From Paramecium sonneborni (Eukaryota; Ciliophora; Oligohymenophorea; Peniculida; Parameciidae): DNA of 10,971 nt. The translations under genes and the position numbers were made by a program. The stretch lies in NCBI GenBank assembly GCA_905182985.1, contig CAJJDN010000066.1, positions 487,968-498,938 of the forward strand, in the 5' to 3' direction. Positions 1-8,910 of the stretch are shown one piece after another (position 1 is the first letter of the stretch; each line of letters starts with the position of its first letter). The notes under the pieces are model-generated. The model was not told where the DNA came from. It made no database searches and was given only the letters and a program-made list of their open reading frames with translations.

Positions 1-834
1 GATCATATAAAAGAAAATGCTGAATATTTCAGAAAAAGGTTTGTATAACCTGAAGGAAAAAAGGAACTAAAAATATTCTTAGAATCAGAAGACATTAATA
101 ACTATGATTGGGAAAGTATAATCAATAATTTTTCAAATCAAATTAAAGCAAATATTGGAAATGAGTAATACAATCTATGTGTACACAAATACTCTACAAC
201 AGATTAAATTTTTAAGACTTGCTATGAGGTAAGTTTGATAGATACTATGTAAAAGTATTTTAGTTACAGTATGTCCTGTGGATGTGGAATATCAAAAATT
301 AAATTATTAGGGACATTAGAGGATTGGGAATGCTTAAGAAAAAATACTGAAAAACTTAAAAAATTTGGATTAGATTGGTGGTTAGATAGAATATTACCCA
401 TTTTAGATTAATTCATCAATTTACATAAAGGAAATATAGATCATGCATTTTGGAAAGACATCTATAGATATTAAAACAAGAAAGGTATTTATGATCCAAC
501 ACCTGAATATGCAACAGGTTGGATTACTAATTTCTTCTCATATAAAGTAAATGAAAATGCTGATGTGGAAGATTAGGATAATAAGTTTGTAAGAAATTAA
601 TTTCCCAAGTAATTAACAAAACATTCCCAATTGCCGAAAGACTAAATACCCACTGGAATATCGTAAGCCCCTGTAAAGCTTATAAATTAGAGAACTCAAG
701 TAACTATGGATCTTAAATTTAACGCTGGATTTTTTGGTGTAGCTAAAGATGAAGAAGGATTTATTTATGCTTAATAAGGATGGGCTATTATAAGAAATAA
801 TTAGAGAAGAAATTTCTTTGATGATTTTTATTGA
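1..834 (+). CDS. DUF4419-domain protein, 3' part of gene
   Basis: The frame is open from base 1 to TGA at 832-834, with a second TGA at 835-837. It gives 277 residues; the start codon lies left of the window. Fifteen in-frame TAA/TAG codons (12 TAA, 3 TAG) must be Gln, and only three Gln codons are CAA. Landmarks typical of the DUF4419 family (Pfam PF14388) appear in order: an N-terminal stretch ending FRKRFV then PEGKKEL (residues 10-22), YSTT (64-67), LLGTLEDWECL (102-112), LDWWL (124-128), DHAFWKDIYR (147-156), TGWITNFF (172-179), and a C-terminal NAGFFGVAKD...GWAII block near 243-264. All seven Trp codons are TGG. There is no frameshift or internal TGA, unlike everything to the right. The family is widespread in eukaryotes and of unknown biochemical function, so no role is assigned. 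The two stacked TGAs fit a true end. Confidence 0.9.
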
Positions 835-837
835 TGA

Positions 838-1380
838 AAATTATATAGTTTTAGTACATCTTTAATTTTTTTTTGGTATAATTGGAAAGGAAAAATTCGT
901 CTTCTTTGGCTAATACAATTAGGGGATCCTGATTCGAGATTTATAAATTGGATATTAAATAAATAAAGAATTTCTACAATTCTTGAAAATTAAATCCCTT
1001 CTTACGCCCTCTTAAGAACTGGTAACTTTGACAGCAAAATTTCTTGATCATTTTTATCATTAAGGTTGTTGAATAACTAAATCAAGGGTTTAATTAAACT
1101 TTTTGCTAAATTAATTTTAATTAAAGAAATTCTATTATTAATATACTATGAAGTTAAATTTTTGATTTGATTTAAGCCTTTAATATTACTATACAAGTTG
1201 TGAATAAATATTAAATGGAATATTATTGAGGTATTGAGGATAGAATTTGATAAAAAACTTATTTGACTATCAAATTTATTGTCTCATTTTTGGTTACAAC
1301 AAATTCAATAAGAATTAGAGCATAAAACTGCATAAGAGTTAAGATTAATTGAATATCTCTCAGTATAGGTTACATTTTGA
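838..1380 (+). pseudogene. Decayed fragment of an unidentified protein (GDPDSRF motif)
   Basis: Directly after the tandem TGAs of the DUF4419 gene, and in the same frame, 69 codons are open up to TGA at 1045. The best part, about 880-1044, is richer in G+C than its surroundings and reads LIQLGDPDSRF, then KQRISTILENQIPSYALLR, then TGNFDSKIS. The frame continues less clearly through TGAs at 1045, 1168, 1201 and 1264 to 1378, with protein-like pieces such as IIEVLRIEFDKKL and LQQIQQELEHKTA. I read this as a remnant of a larger ciliate gene. The residue pattern suggests one of the large multi-domain ciliate membrane proteins also represented near 9361-9960, but that is inference from style, not a family match. 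The TGA density after 1045 is close to chance, so the right-hand limit is uncertain. Confidence 0.4.
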
Positions 1381-2051
1381 TAAAATTATTTAATGGTAAG
1401 AATATTTCTATCTTAGCATCATGATTTATTTAAAATAATAATGCCTGTATTTATTATAATAATCAATTTTTTATAATCTTCTTTATTAATTCATAAGCCA
1501 TATTATTGTACTTAATCAATCTCTCTCTGTCTTTAATAATAATATGATATTCCACTTATGCTTTCTTAATTTACTGATAAGCAAAAACACAAAATAACCG
1601 ATTGCATGCCAAAAATAAAATTTATAAAGTTACCAACTTCTTCTTCAAATATCTATAAATTTCAAAAATTTTGATACTGATTAAATTGTATTAAAATAAG
1701 AGATAATTACCATAGTAGAAATTGTTCTGAAAGCTAACTAATTCCTAAACTCATAGGAAATAGATGTAAAATCTTATAGGTAATCAAGTAGAGAATACTT
1801 TTTAGGATTTATGATAAATTTCGTAATAATCAATAATGGAAGCAATAATTGTACATAATTGAGCAATATTTTATGGAATCAATATGATTTCTAATTTTCT
1901 TGCTTATTATCTGTTTGATAAATTTTAATCTGTCAAGTATGTTCTTATTCTAAATATTTATGAATTGCTTTCAAGAGTAATTGCCGAAAATAAACTAAAA
2001 ACTGCTAATCTCAAAAACAAGAATTAAAAGTAAAGAATATAAATATATCAT
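1363..2051 (-). pseudogene. Decayed multi-spanning membrane protein, possibly polycystin-like channel
   Basis: On the minus strand one frame runs without a frameshift from about 2010 down to TGA at 1362-1360, interrupted by TGAs at 1935, 1881, 1647 and 1518 (5' bases). It holds a hydrophobic helix (NYVQLLLPLLIITKFII), then KKYSLLDYLQDFTSISYEF, then a helix-like RTISTMVIISYF followed by SVSKFLKFID, then WQLYKFYFWHAIGYFVFLLI. The order of hydrophobic segments with the SKFLKF stretch before an aromatic-rich helix resembles the S3-S5 part of polycystin (PKD) channels, which are numerous in ciliates. That assignment is tentative. In another frame, an ATG at 2051 starts a hydrophobic MIYLYSLLLILVF, a possible signal or anchor that would need one frameshift. 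Each internal TGA sits where Trp would be acceptable. The gene converges tail to tail with the + fragment on its left. Confidence 0.4.
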
Positions 2052-2336
2052 TTTGCCTCTAAAAGCTATAAATTTAAATGATATATAGTCATTCCTGCCT
2101 TATTATTAATTTAAGGTGATTATTAAAACTCTTAATTGATTTTAGTTAATACTCTATTCATCTTAACCAAAATGTATTTGATAAGTAGTTTTAAAATAAG
2201 AAGTTCCTTATACTAGATTACTAAATTTTAGATTCCATACTTCAATTAAATCAATCTAAATTAATTTAATTTTAATAGAATTACATTTAATAGATGAATT
2301 TCATCTTGTATTATTAAACATTAAATAATTCGAATA

Positions 2337-4618
2337 TCATATGGACCCACTTTAAAACGTTTTATCTTCTTCAACAAGTCTACTTGCTTAGAATTATTTT
2401 CCATCTATCCAAATTCTATGATGTTCATAACTGCTACCTCCTATACCTAAGCTAGATTATTTTGGACCCTATTTAAGAGGTGAATTGAGTTTAACTTTAT
2501 CTTTTTGTTATGATAGGTATTATTAAAGCCAATTTACTTTATTATTGACCATTTGTTGAAAAGATTTTGAATTTAGGGTGTATATAAAATTTAAAAGATC
2601 CTTTATTTCCTGAAATATCTGGAGAAACTTTCCATTAAAAAGGAGTCCAAAAACATACTTTTCTCATTTCTCTTCATCTTTGTCTTTTTGAGAATGTCTA
2701 AATAGAATAATATTCGATCCTTTAGCTTAAAGTAAAGCAATTCCTAAGATATTAAAATTATAAGATTATACAGCCTCATAAATATAAATTCTTTTAATAG
2801 CATTGCATTTTGAAAATCGCGGAACGCTTAAATTAAGTAATGATTGATATAATTAAATTCTTGATGCCTACTAATTATTTATCCATAAATTCACTTGAGT
2901 CTAACATAGGTAATTAATTTCTTAATGTTTTATTAATAAATTTTCCTGCTATATAATTTTTCACAATTTTAGATAGAAGAGGAGTTTCTGATTTAATTTT
3001 ATCATTAAATATTAAATGATTTGTAATTCAATAATGAATGATCTGATATTAAATTAAGTTTTTACTTTTGAAAATATTGCTTATAATTAAAATTGGTGCT
3101 TGATCATCATCGTGACTTAAAATATCTCCTTTATCACTCTACATATTAATTAGTTGCTTGAAATTGATTATATTGTTTACTTTAGATAACTTTACTGCAT
3201 TTGACTAGCTCACACTTAATTTGTAAACATTATTTAAATTAAATAAATCCCTTTACATTATATCAGACTTGATAAAGATACTAATGTGAATAATATATAT
3301 ATATCTAAGTTTATAACTTCATTGAAACTCTTGTAAATAGATCAACTATAATTTATGTTTAAGATATACCAACCGTGAGAAATGTGTGAATATCTACATA
3401 ATTTTAACCACCATAGTTTCTCATAAAAATATAGAGCTTTTATGCTAACACAGAATTTTCTGTAAAATATTTTTTAAACCCTTCGAAACTAAAATATTGA
3501 TCTGTTTTCCTATAAGAAAAATTATAATTATCCTGGTGTTTATTTTATCATCTTACTAAATTTTTTAGTGCATAATCATAATCACTTTAAGAGTATCTTA
3601 CCTTTTCTCTTAACTTTTTTTCTTGTGATTCACAACCAACCATAACAATTTTTATTTATAATATTTATTTACTATTAAATTCTTAATCAATTTAGTGATC
3701 TGAGTCAATTAACCTCATTTTTAAATTGATAAATTGTGTTCTACAACATCCATCCACAGCCATCTTCTTTATTTCTAAAATAAATTTATTTGATTTACCA
3801 CTCATATTTAATACCACTCCATTTTGAGGATAAATCATTTTATCCAGAAGTCATTGTGAAATCGATACAACACCTTGCTTATTGATGATTATTATTATTG
3901 ATATTATTTTGTAATTTGCATTATTATTATTATTATTATTACTAAAAAGGTTTCTATTTCTTCTTTAGCTTCTAATTTTTTTTTCTTGCTATATTGAATT
4001 AGATACATTTTAAGTGAATCCCTTTATGAAGACAATTACTCGTCAACCCAATTTAATTTTTTTTTTAATTTTAGCTGCAGTCGATAAATTCTAATTACTA
4101 TTATCCCTTTTCAATTTTACACCATTAAAGTACATGTTTCTATAAACAAAGTTTTCGATTATAATGTTACAATTATTTAGAGAATTTATTCTATAAAATT
4201 AAGTATTTGTTTTTAATCACTATACCTTTTGCTGAAGTTTTTTTTATTCTTACTTCATCATATTTAATTTTTTTCAATCTATACTGGAGGTTTCTATTAT
4301 TAAGATGGGCTTTTCTATATTAAATAAATGAAATTGACTTACGATTTTAGGTAACTATGATTTTGATGATTTTTTTATGAATTAATGCTTGATTGTCTTT
4401 GTTTCTAATGATGTTCAGATTCTTAAACAAACTATCTTTTATTTCCAGAAACTAAAACTTTTCTACTTGGTAAAGCGATTTCTTGGTTTAAATTGGCTAT
4501 CCTGAGCCAGGTCTTTTTCTTGATATTTTTTTCTTGATAATTCCTATTCAATTAATTTGAAAACATTGACAGCCGAACTTATATGATTAGTTGTTATTTC
4601 TCTTTTTATAAGAGACAT
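2337..4618 (-). pseudogene. TLDc-domain protein gene, near full length, broken by TGAs and frameshifts
   Basis: This is the best-supported broken gene. ATG at 4618 opens a clean N-terminus (MSLIKREITTNH...). The reading then shifts near 4430 to a Gln/Ser/His-rich linker, and near 4260 to a frame that runs to 3263 through TGAs at 4219, 4045, 3853 and 3550. This central frame contains a seven-Asn run, a CCRTQFINLK stretch and FEGFKKYFTENSVLAQKLY with NYGGQNYVDIHTFL, perhaps a helical or EF-hand-like part. Another shift near 3290 gives a charged segment (YKLSVSQSNAVKLSKV, SDKGDILSHDDDQ) to 2776. The TLDc domain lies at about 2790-2337: LLQAKGSNIILFRHS, EKYVFG just after a TGA at 2666, then in a shifted frame SFKFYIHPKFKIFSTNG, then LGIGGSSYEHHRIWIDG and EEDKTFQSG. 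TLDc proteins act in oxidative-stress defence and V-ATPase/TOR regulation elsewhere. About six frameshifts and six TGAs suggest a pseudogene kept at full length. Confidence 0.7.
3920..3940. repeat. ATT trinucleotide microsatellite (seven units)
   Basis: Seven perfect ATT units, with looser ATT/GATT repeats just to the left (3886-3900). It lies inside the minus-strand TLDc pseudogene, where the same bases read as seven Asn (AAT), or as seven Gln (TAA) in the neighbouring frame under the ciliate code. Homopolymeric Asn/Gln runs are common in ciliate linkers. Confidence 0.9.
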
Positions 4619-4837
4619 TGAAGAAAATTATAAAATTAATTTACTTAAGTTATTCAATTTAAAATTAAACAATTTCTTTTTAATATTAAGAAGATAATAA
4701 ATTTAATCTGCTCATTCTTGGAAATTTTTAAGGAAAACCTTTTCAATAAATTATCATCTACATATCGAAAGAATCAGATATCTTGTATTATAATATAAAA
4801 ATAGAAATATATATTTAGATTCTAAATAATTTTAATA
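4619..4837. promoter_or_regulatory. Intergenic spacer between two divergent starts
   Basis: This 219-base, very A+T-rich spacer separates the minus-strand ATG at 4618 from the plus-strand ATG at 4838. If both are real starts it must carry both promoters. TATA-like stretches occur (for example around 4788-4814), but in DNA this rich in A+T they mean little, and no specific element can be named. Confidence 0.25.
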
Positions 4838-5671
4838 ATGTCATTACATAGAGATTAAATGAGTTAGAGAAATTTTAGTTTTGCAAATACAATTAATGAT
4901 CAAATGAAGAAATGGTAATTTTAATTATATCCTTAAAGAAGTAATTTATTCCTAACTTCTAACTTTGATGTAGGTAAAAAAATCAATCTACATCCTTTTA
5001 TTTCAATTTAAATTGAAAATCTTTAAAATTGGTTGATTTTAAATATACGCCATTAATAATATAAAATCAATCAATCTATTATTATAATTTACTCAAGTTA
5101 CCAACCTAAATTCTTGAAATCTATTAATTGTTAATTTACGCCAGTTTCAAGAATATATTTAATTAATAAGAGTTCATATTTAATTAATAAGAGTTCATAT
5201 TTAATTATTGTCCACCTAATAGAAGGCATTTTATTAAACATAAAATTAAAGAACTAAAATAATAAATTCACTAATAATTATATTAATTATAAAACGTAAA
5301 TTAAAATTCTATCATTTAAGAATATAATCTTAATTAACTCATAATTTAATTTAATAATGAATACCTTGAAAAAGAATAAGTTAATTTTACAATTTGTTTT
5401 TATTATGAATAGATTTATCTATTCATAATAAAATTATCCTTAAAGTATTTTAAACACCTATAAAAATTATAAGCTAAGATTAAGATGTCAAAGCATTGCT
5501 CTTATTATTTATTAAGATAACGATCATTCGATTAAATTAAAATTATATAACTTCAATATTTCATTTAATTTTGTAATCCAATATGTGAGAATGATTTGGC
5601 ATAATATCATGCCTTTAATCTATATAGTCTATTTTAGAGTAGCTATTTAAAAACAATTATTAAAATTATGA
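4838..5671 (+). CDS. Hypothetical protein, 277 codons in ciliate code
   Basis: ATG at 4838 opens a frame with no TGA until 5669-5671. All ten other TGA trinucleotides in the interval fall in the two other frames. The N-terminus is polar and start-like (MSLHRDQMSQRNFSF, then DQMKKWQ); the rest is rich in Ile, Asn, Lys and Leu. TAA/TAG are used freely as Gln. A 21-bp tandem repeat is in frame and encodes repeats of YLINKSS. A 36-bp near-perfect palindrome sits inside the frame at 5398-5433. I recognise no domain. At this base composition a TGA-free run of this length can occur by chance and the region is more A+T-rich than the supported genes, so it may be non-coding. The divergent placement beside the TLDc start is the main extra argument for a gene. 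Confidence 0.3.
5110..5154. repeat. Inverted repeat, 10-bp arms
   Basis: ATTCTTGAAA at 5110-5119 is the exact reverse complement of TTTCAAGAAT at 5145-5154, with a 25-base loop. The right arm abuts the 21-bp tandem repeat. No terminator or element end is implied by this alone. Confidence 0.7.
5155..5207. repeat. 21-bp tandem repeat, about 2.5 copies
   Basis: Two identical 21-base units (5155-5175 and 5176-5196; each begins ATATTTAATTAA and ends AGAGTTC) are followed by the first 11 bases of a third (5197-5207). The unit length is a multiple of three and it preserves the frame of the 4838-5671 ORF. Confidence 0.95.
5398..5433. repeat. 36-bp near-perfect palindrome (17-bp arms, 2-base centre)
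   Basis: Bases 5398-5414 and 5417-5433 are exact reverse complements around a central TT; the core arm is TATTATGAATAGAT. Such a tight palindrome can extrude as a cruciform or fold as an RNA hairpin. It could be a fused pair of inverted ends left by a mobile element, but no flanking target duplication or partner copy is visible in the window. Confidence 0.9.
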
Positions 5672-6155
5672 TCCATTTTGAATAGAATACTTCCTTATTT
5701 CATGGAATCAGTCTAAAAAAAAAATAATTCATAAGATAATGATGAGTAAAATAATTTTAGGCAAAGATGTTTATTATCTCTATCTGTTATACATCAATCA
5801 TATTAAGAATTTACTTGCTGGCCTTTATTCAAAAATATTACTAACAAAAAGGAATCTTTTTGCAGAAATTAAATATAATATTAGTTCAAATTAATAACTA
5901 CTCAATAATCAGAATTGAAGATATTTCAAATTAACTTTAAAGAGGTGTTAAAATTAGATTATAACTAGATTATACAACATTAACAAGTTAGATTATTTTA
6001 GAGTATCAATCTAAAATATAAATTAAATTACAAAGGAATGGTTAAACTTAATTTATGAGTAAAATTAATTAAATGTAGAGTTATTTGTATATATATAATA
6101 TAATTTATATAATTCTAACTCTGCTTATGATATTTAATTAAGAAATTGTTAACAA
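5672..6155. other. Very A+T-rich stretch with one short ORF only
   Basis: Apart from the small ORF at 5739-5918, no motif, domain or RNA gene is recognisable here on either strand. Simple TA-rich runs occur around 6088-6115, just upstream of the signal-peptide start at 6156, and could belong to its promoter. Confidence 0.5.
5739..5918 (+). CDS. Possible small protein of 59 residues
   Basis: Two consecutive ATGs (5739, 5742) open a frame that ends in TGA at 5916-5918. It begins MMSKIILGKDVYYLYLLY and continues through LLAGLYSKILLTKRN to a Gln/Asn-rich tail with two TAA codons read as Gln. The mix of hydrophobic and basic residues is reasonable for a small membrane-associated protein, but no family is recognised and the length is within what chance allows under a one-stop code. 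It could also be the 5' remnant of a longer gene, since the same frame runs on past the TGA towards the signal peptide at 6156. Confidence 0.25.
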
Positions 6156-6538
6156 ATGAATAAATTAACAAATTTTCTGCTTATTGCATTAGTATTTTTA
6201 CAGCTATTTAATAAATTATATGCTACTGCCTATTAATGTGATATTATTTTACTAACTGTTATAAAATCATGAATTTTAGTAATTACTCTGGCCAGAAGTT
6301 GTTCAAAGATCCAAATAATGGTTTAGCAAACTTTTGCTCCCCAATTAGTAATGAAAGTATCTACGAGAGTGGTAGTGCTAAGTTTCTATTTTCTACAGCA
6401 TATATATTTATGTTCTAAATACTTCTGAAAGATAAATTGAGAGCAATTTAGCTATTGAAAAAACAAAAAGAATAACCTTTGTAATTATATCAAACTATTT
6501 ATTTCAAGTATATTTTCACTAACATAGCTCATAATTGA
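6156..6538 (+). pseudogene. 5' part of a secreted or surface protein with signal peptide (frameshifted)
   Basis: ATG at 6156 starts MNKLTNFLLIALVFLQLF, a textbook signal peptide: a basic n-region, a hydrophobic core, and a small-residue site (YATA) before YQCD. This frame stops at TGA 6270-6272. From about 6240 the reading continues in another frame: FTNCYKIMNFSNYSG, then FKDPNNGLANFCSPIS and ESGSAKFLF, up to TGA at 6536-6538. The two readings join naturally with one small frameshift and supply several Cys. I infer the N-terminal end of a cysteine-containing ectodomain, possibly the same gene as the cysteine-rich block at 7836-8797. The protein family is not identified. Alternatively it is a short independent remnant. 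Confidence 0.4.
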
Positions 6539-6619
6539 TTACAACATTAAATGATTATTATTTCATCTAATTAAATATATAGCTGTACACTGATAGATAA
6601 ACCGCAGTAATAGCATTCT

Positions 6620-6642
6620 ATTTGGCATGGTAATTGCCAAAT
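6620..6642. repeat. Small inverted repeat, 8-bp arms
   Basis: ATTTGGCA (6620-6627) pairs with TGCCAAAT (6635-6642) across a 7-base loop. It is notable for G/C content in an A+T-rich stretch. No function can be assigned. Confidence 0.6.
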
Positions 6643-6772
6643 TGAAGTTATTATATAGTAAAAAAATATAAAAGCATTATTTCACTTATTTCTTATATGG
6701 GATTCTTTTTGTGTTTTAATAACATCGCCACAGTTACATTTCTTTGTGCTATCATTGTAATATGTTTAGAAT

Positions 6773-7880
6773 TCACAATAAATAATTAAAATTATTATTT
6801 TACCATTACCACATCTTAAACCTTTATTTAATCAATGATATAGCTGTCCTATGTTAGTTTAGTGAATATTATATCTTATAATTGTCTTTTTCTTCATTTT
6901 CATTTTTCTTGGTAGTAAAACTGTTGTCAAACAAAGTGAACCACTGAGATAAATCTTAATTGGAAATAAAATTTTCTTTAATATTTATCATCTTCTGAAA
7001 GGAAAAAATTAGTATGATTTCTAATATAAGGAATTTGCGTATTGAGCTTCCCAGCATCATATTAAATATTTGTTGATAATAAAAATAATTATTATCGACA
7101 TTCTTTTTAAAATTTGATCTAAACTTAGTCCTTTCAAAGTTAATTTTTAATTCTGCTCATTTCATTAAAGGTGGGGTATATAAGCATTTAATTTTATTTA
7201 AAATCAATAAGAATACTAATTTGCTTATCGATATATTCAAACTTAAATCTAAATCTGAAAAGTTATCAAAGCCTTAAGATTCTATAAACAAAAGTTGCTA
7301 ATTAACTTATTAAAATTGATCTTATTAAATATGAATGTTTGGACTTCTTGAATCTCTCAATCTTAAATGATATATATATATTGGCTATTATGCTAATTTA
7401 TCCACAAAAAATGTAAGAGTTATTTGTGAAAATCCAATATTGCATACATCATGAATACAAGATTCATTTTTAAATTAATGTTTTTCAATAAAATAAACAT
7501 CTTGCGCTCCTGAATTTTATAGAGGTTTTGCAACTAAACTTATAAAATTTGCTATTAATGTGTATGACATGCTTTTGTACAACTGCAAATAAAGTTTAAT
7601 AAGCTAATCTTAGATTATTGTACTTATTATTAAACTTGTCCAAATTTTCGGGTATATTAAATAATAATTGGGATTTTAATCATTAATTTTAAAATAAATA
7701 TATTGACCCCATAACCAAATTTATGGTTTGCTATAAACATTTATATGAATACATATCCAATATTTTTAATTGTTTTTCTGAAACAAAATAAGAAATAAAT
7801 TGTAGAATTCACATTATTTATTATCTAATAATTTTTGCACTGCTTGTATGATTAAAAATATCGATTATTACCAAATTAAT
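6773..7880 (-). pseudogene. Long minus-strand frame, unidentified protein; strand uncertain
   Basis: One minus-strand frame runs from about 7880 to TGA at 6775-6773 with a single internal TGA at 7159, about 370 codons. Pieces with good protein character include IIQAVQKLLDNKQCEFYN, PQIWLWGQYIYFKINDQ, GAQDVYFIEKHQF, CIHDVCNIGFSQITLTFF, LRLRDSRSPNIHIQQ, and near the end ISNQDLSQWFTLFDNSF followed by TTKKNENEEKDNYKIQY. The charged C-terminal part (6850-7000) favours this strand, because its complement reads mostly as Phe, Leu and Cys. Upstream of about 7150 the + strand also gives plausible cysteine-containing readings (GYYANLSTKNVRVICENP; SCAPEFYRGFATK). No domain is recognised. It may be a separate gene, or an insertion splitting a + strand surface-protein gene, or in part a shadow. 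Confidence 0.3.
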
Positions 7881-8797
7881 TACTATATGTCTCAAAATAG
7901 TCAACGTCCAATTTAATCTGTTGATAAATCATTTGATCAATAATTATATGGCGATATTTTTCTTGCATAACTGATTACCATTTGAATATTAATGAATGTA
8001 CTAACGGTACTATTTGTAGGGCTTGTGATACTTCTTTTTAGAAGAAAACTGTTATCCTTATTTTAACAACCAATAATACTTTGATTAAAAAAATCAATGT
8101 TCAAGTTGTGAAACTGATAATAGTTGAAAGTTGAAATCTTCAAATTTCCTTTAAATAAAACAATAAAGATGTTATATAAGTAGGTTAGAATTGTGATACA
8201 ATTAATTCTGCTTTAAAGGATTTGACCACAACTTGTAGATCTTATATATGCAAAGGGATCAAAGTATAACATCACATAAATTACTCAAAGAATCAGAAAT
8301 CGTTTTAGGAGTTATTACTTCCATAACTTATTTTTTCAGTAATTTAAAAGCTAATCTATATAATTATCATTATCATTATAAAGATATTATCTATTTAGTG
8401 CAAAATGGATATATTTGCAAATATTGTATTTAATAATATTAGCAAATCTGATAAAGAAAGTAATTTATTGAATATTATATCTAATTTCTATCCGTTACGG
8501 ATGCTTATTGAGTAAGTTTTTTATTTTCTAAATAACTCTTCTCATTTTTTAATAATGCAATTTTGCTTATAAAAATTAACTTCTTTTTTTTCAAGCTTAA
8601 TCCTAATAATCTACCTTTTCAGATTAATAATGATCTAAAGGAAATTGGAGAGCTTAATATCCTTAAAAAATTTTTTCATTCTTTTTGTTTACAAGTATTT
8701 TTGTTTTGATCCATTACAAAAATATTAAGAAATGTACTCTTTTATTGACTCCATATATGTCACTTAATTTGTACTAAAATTTTATTTAGTCTCTTGA
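7836..8797 (+). pseudogene. Cysteine-rich surface-protein-like segment, frameshifted
   Basis: Cys-x2-Cys style readings recur in three + frames that hand over to each other: FCTACMIKNIDYYQINYY (from 7836, stop TGA 7983); NECTNGTICRACDTSF (7991-8036); EENCYPYFNNQQYFDQ then QCSSCETDN (8041-8120, TGA 8125). From about 8186 a frame with NCDTINSALKDL, TTCRSYICKG and later FANIVFNNISKSDKESN runs to TGA 8795-8797. In parallel, an ATG frame at 8248-8433 reads LKESEIVLGVITSITYFF, a possible membrane or hydrophobic segment. The layout resembles growth-factor-receptor-like cysteine-rich ectodomains, which ciliates have in large surface-protein families. At least three small frameshifts are needed. It may continue the signal-peptide piece at 6156 and lead into the membrane part from 8911. 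Confidence 0.4.
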
Positions 8798-8910
8798 TAT
8801 AATGCTAAGTTTTAGATTGCAGTATTATTATTTTCAAGATTTTCTATTCACCAAACATAAGGCTTGACCTTTTTTTTTCACTCCAAAAAAATTTAATCCG
8901 TAAAAAATGA

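Noticed and set aside
1..834. Euplotes-type code or programmed +1 frameshifting
   Set aside because: TAA and TAG are clearly sense (Gln) throughout the DUF4419 frame, which excludes the Euplotes code.
832..837. TGA TGA as two Trp codons extending the DUF4419 protein
   Set aside because: The domain's usual C-terminal block is complete just before it, two stacked TGAs suit a stop, and the same gene uses TGG for all Trp. Kept only as an alternative in the findings.
3634..3641. Tetrahymena-type chromosome breakage sequence
   Set aside because: AACCAACC occurs at 3634-3641 and ACCAACC cores at 3368-3374 and 5100-5106, but none matches the rest of the 15-base consensus, and no telomeric repeat is present.
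2337..4618. Introns as the cause of frame changes in the TLDc gene
   Set aside because: At the clearest junction (about 2620, NGKF passing into the SFKFYIHPKF frame) the two readings overlap with no room for a GT...AG segment whose removal restores the expected frame. Small indels fit better. Very short introns elsewhere cannot be excluded.
7365..8030. A 222-codon TGA-free minus-strand frame
   Set aside because: It lies opposite the cysteine-pattern + readings at 7990-8120 and in a different frame from the better minus frame (6773-7880). Length alone is not evidence when TGA is the only stop.
8248..8433. Stand-alone standard-code ORF of 61 residues
   Set aside because: It is the only ATG-to-stop ORF of note under the standard code, but its TAA ends are Gln here and it lies inside the larger cysteine-rich segment, so it was described there rather than as a separate gene.
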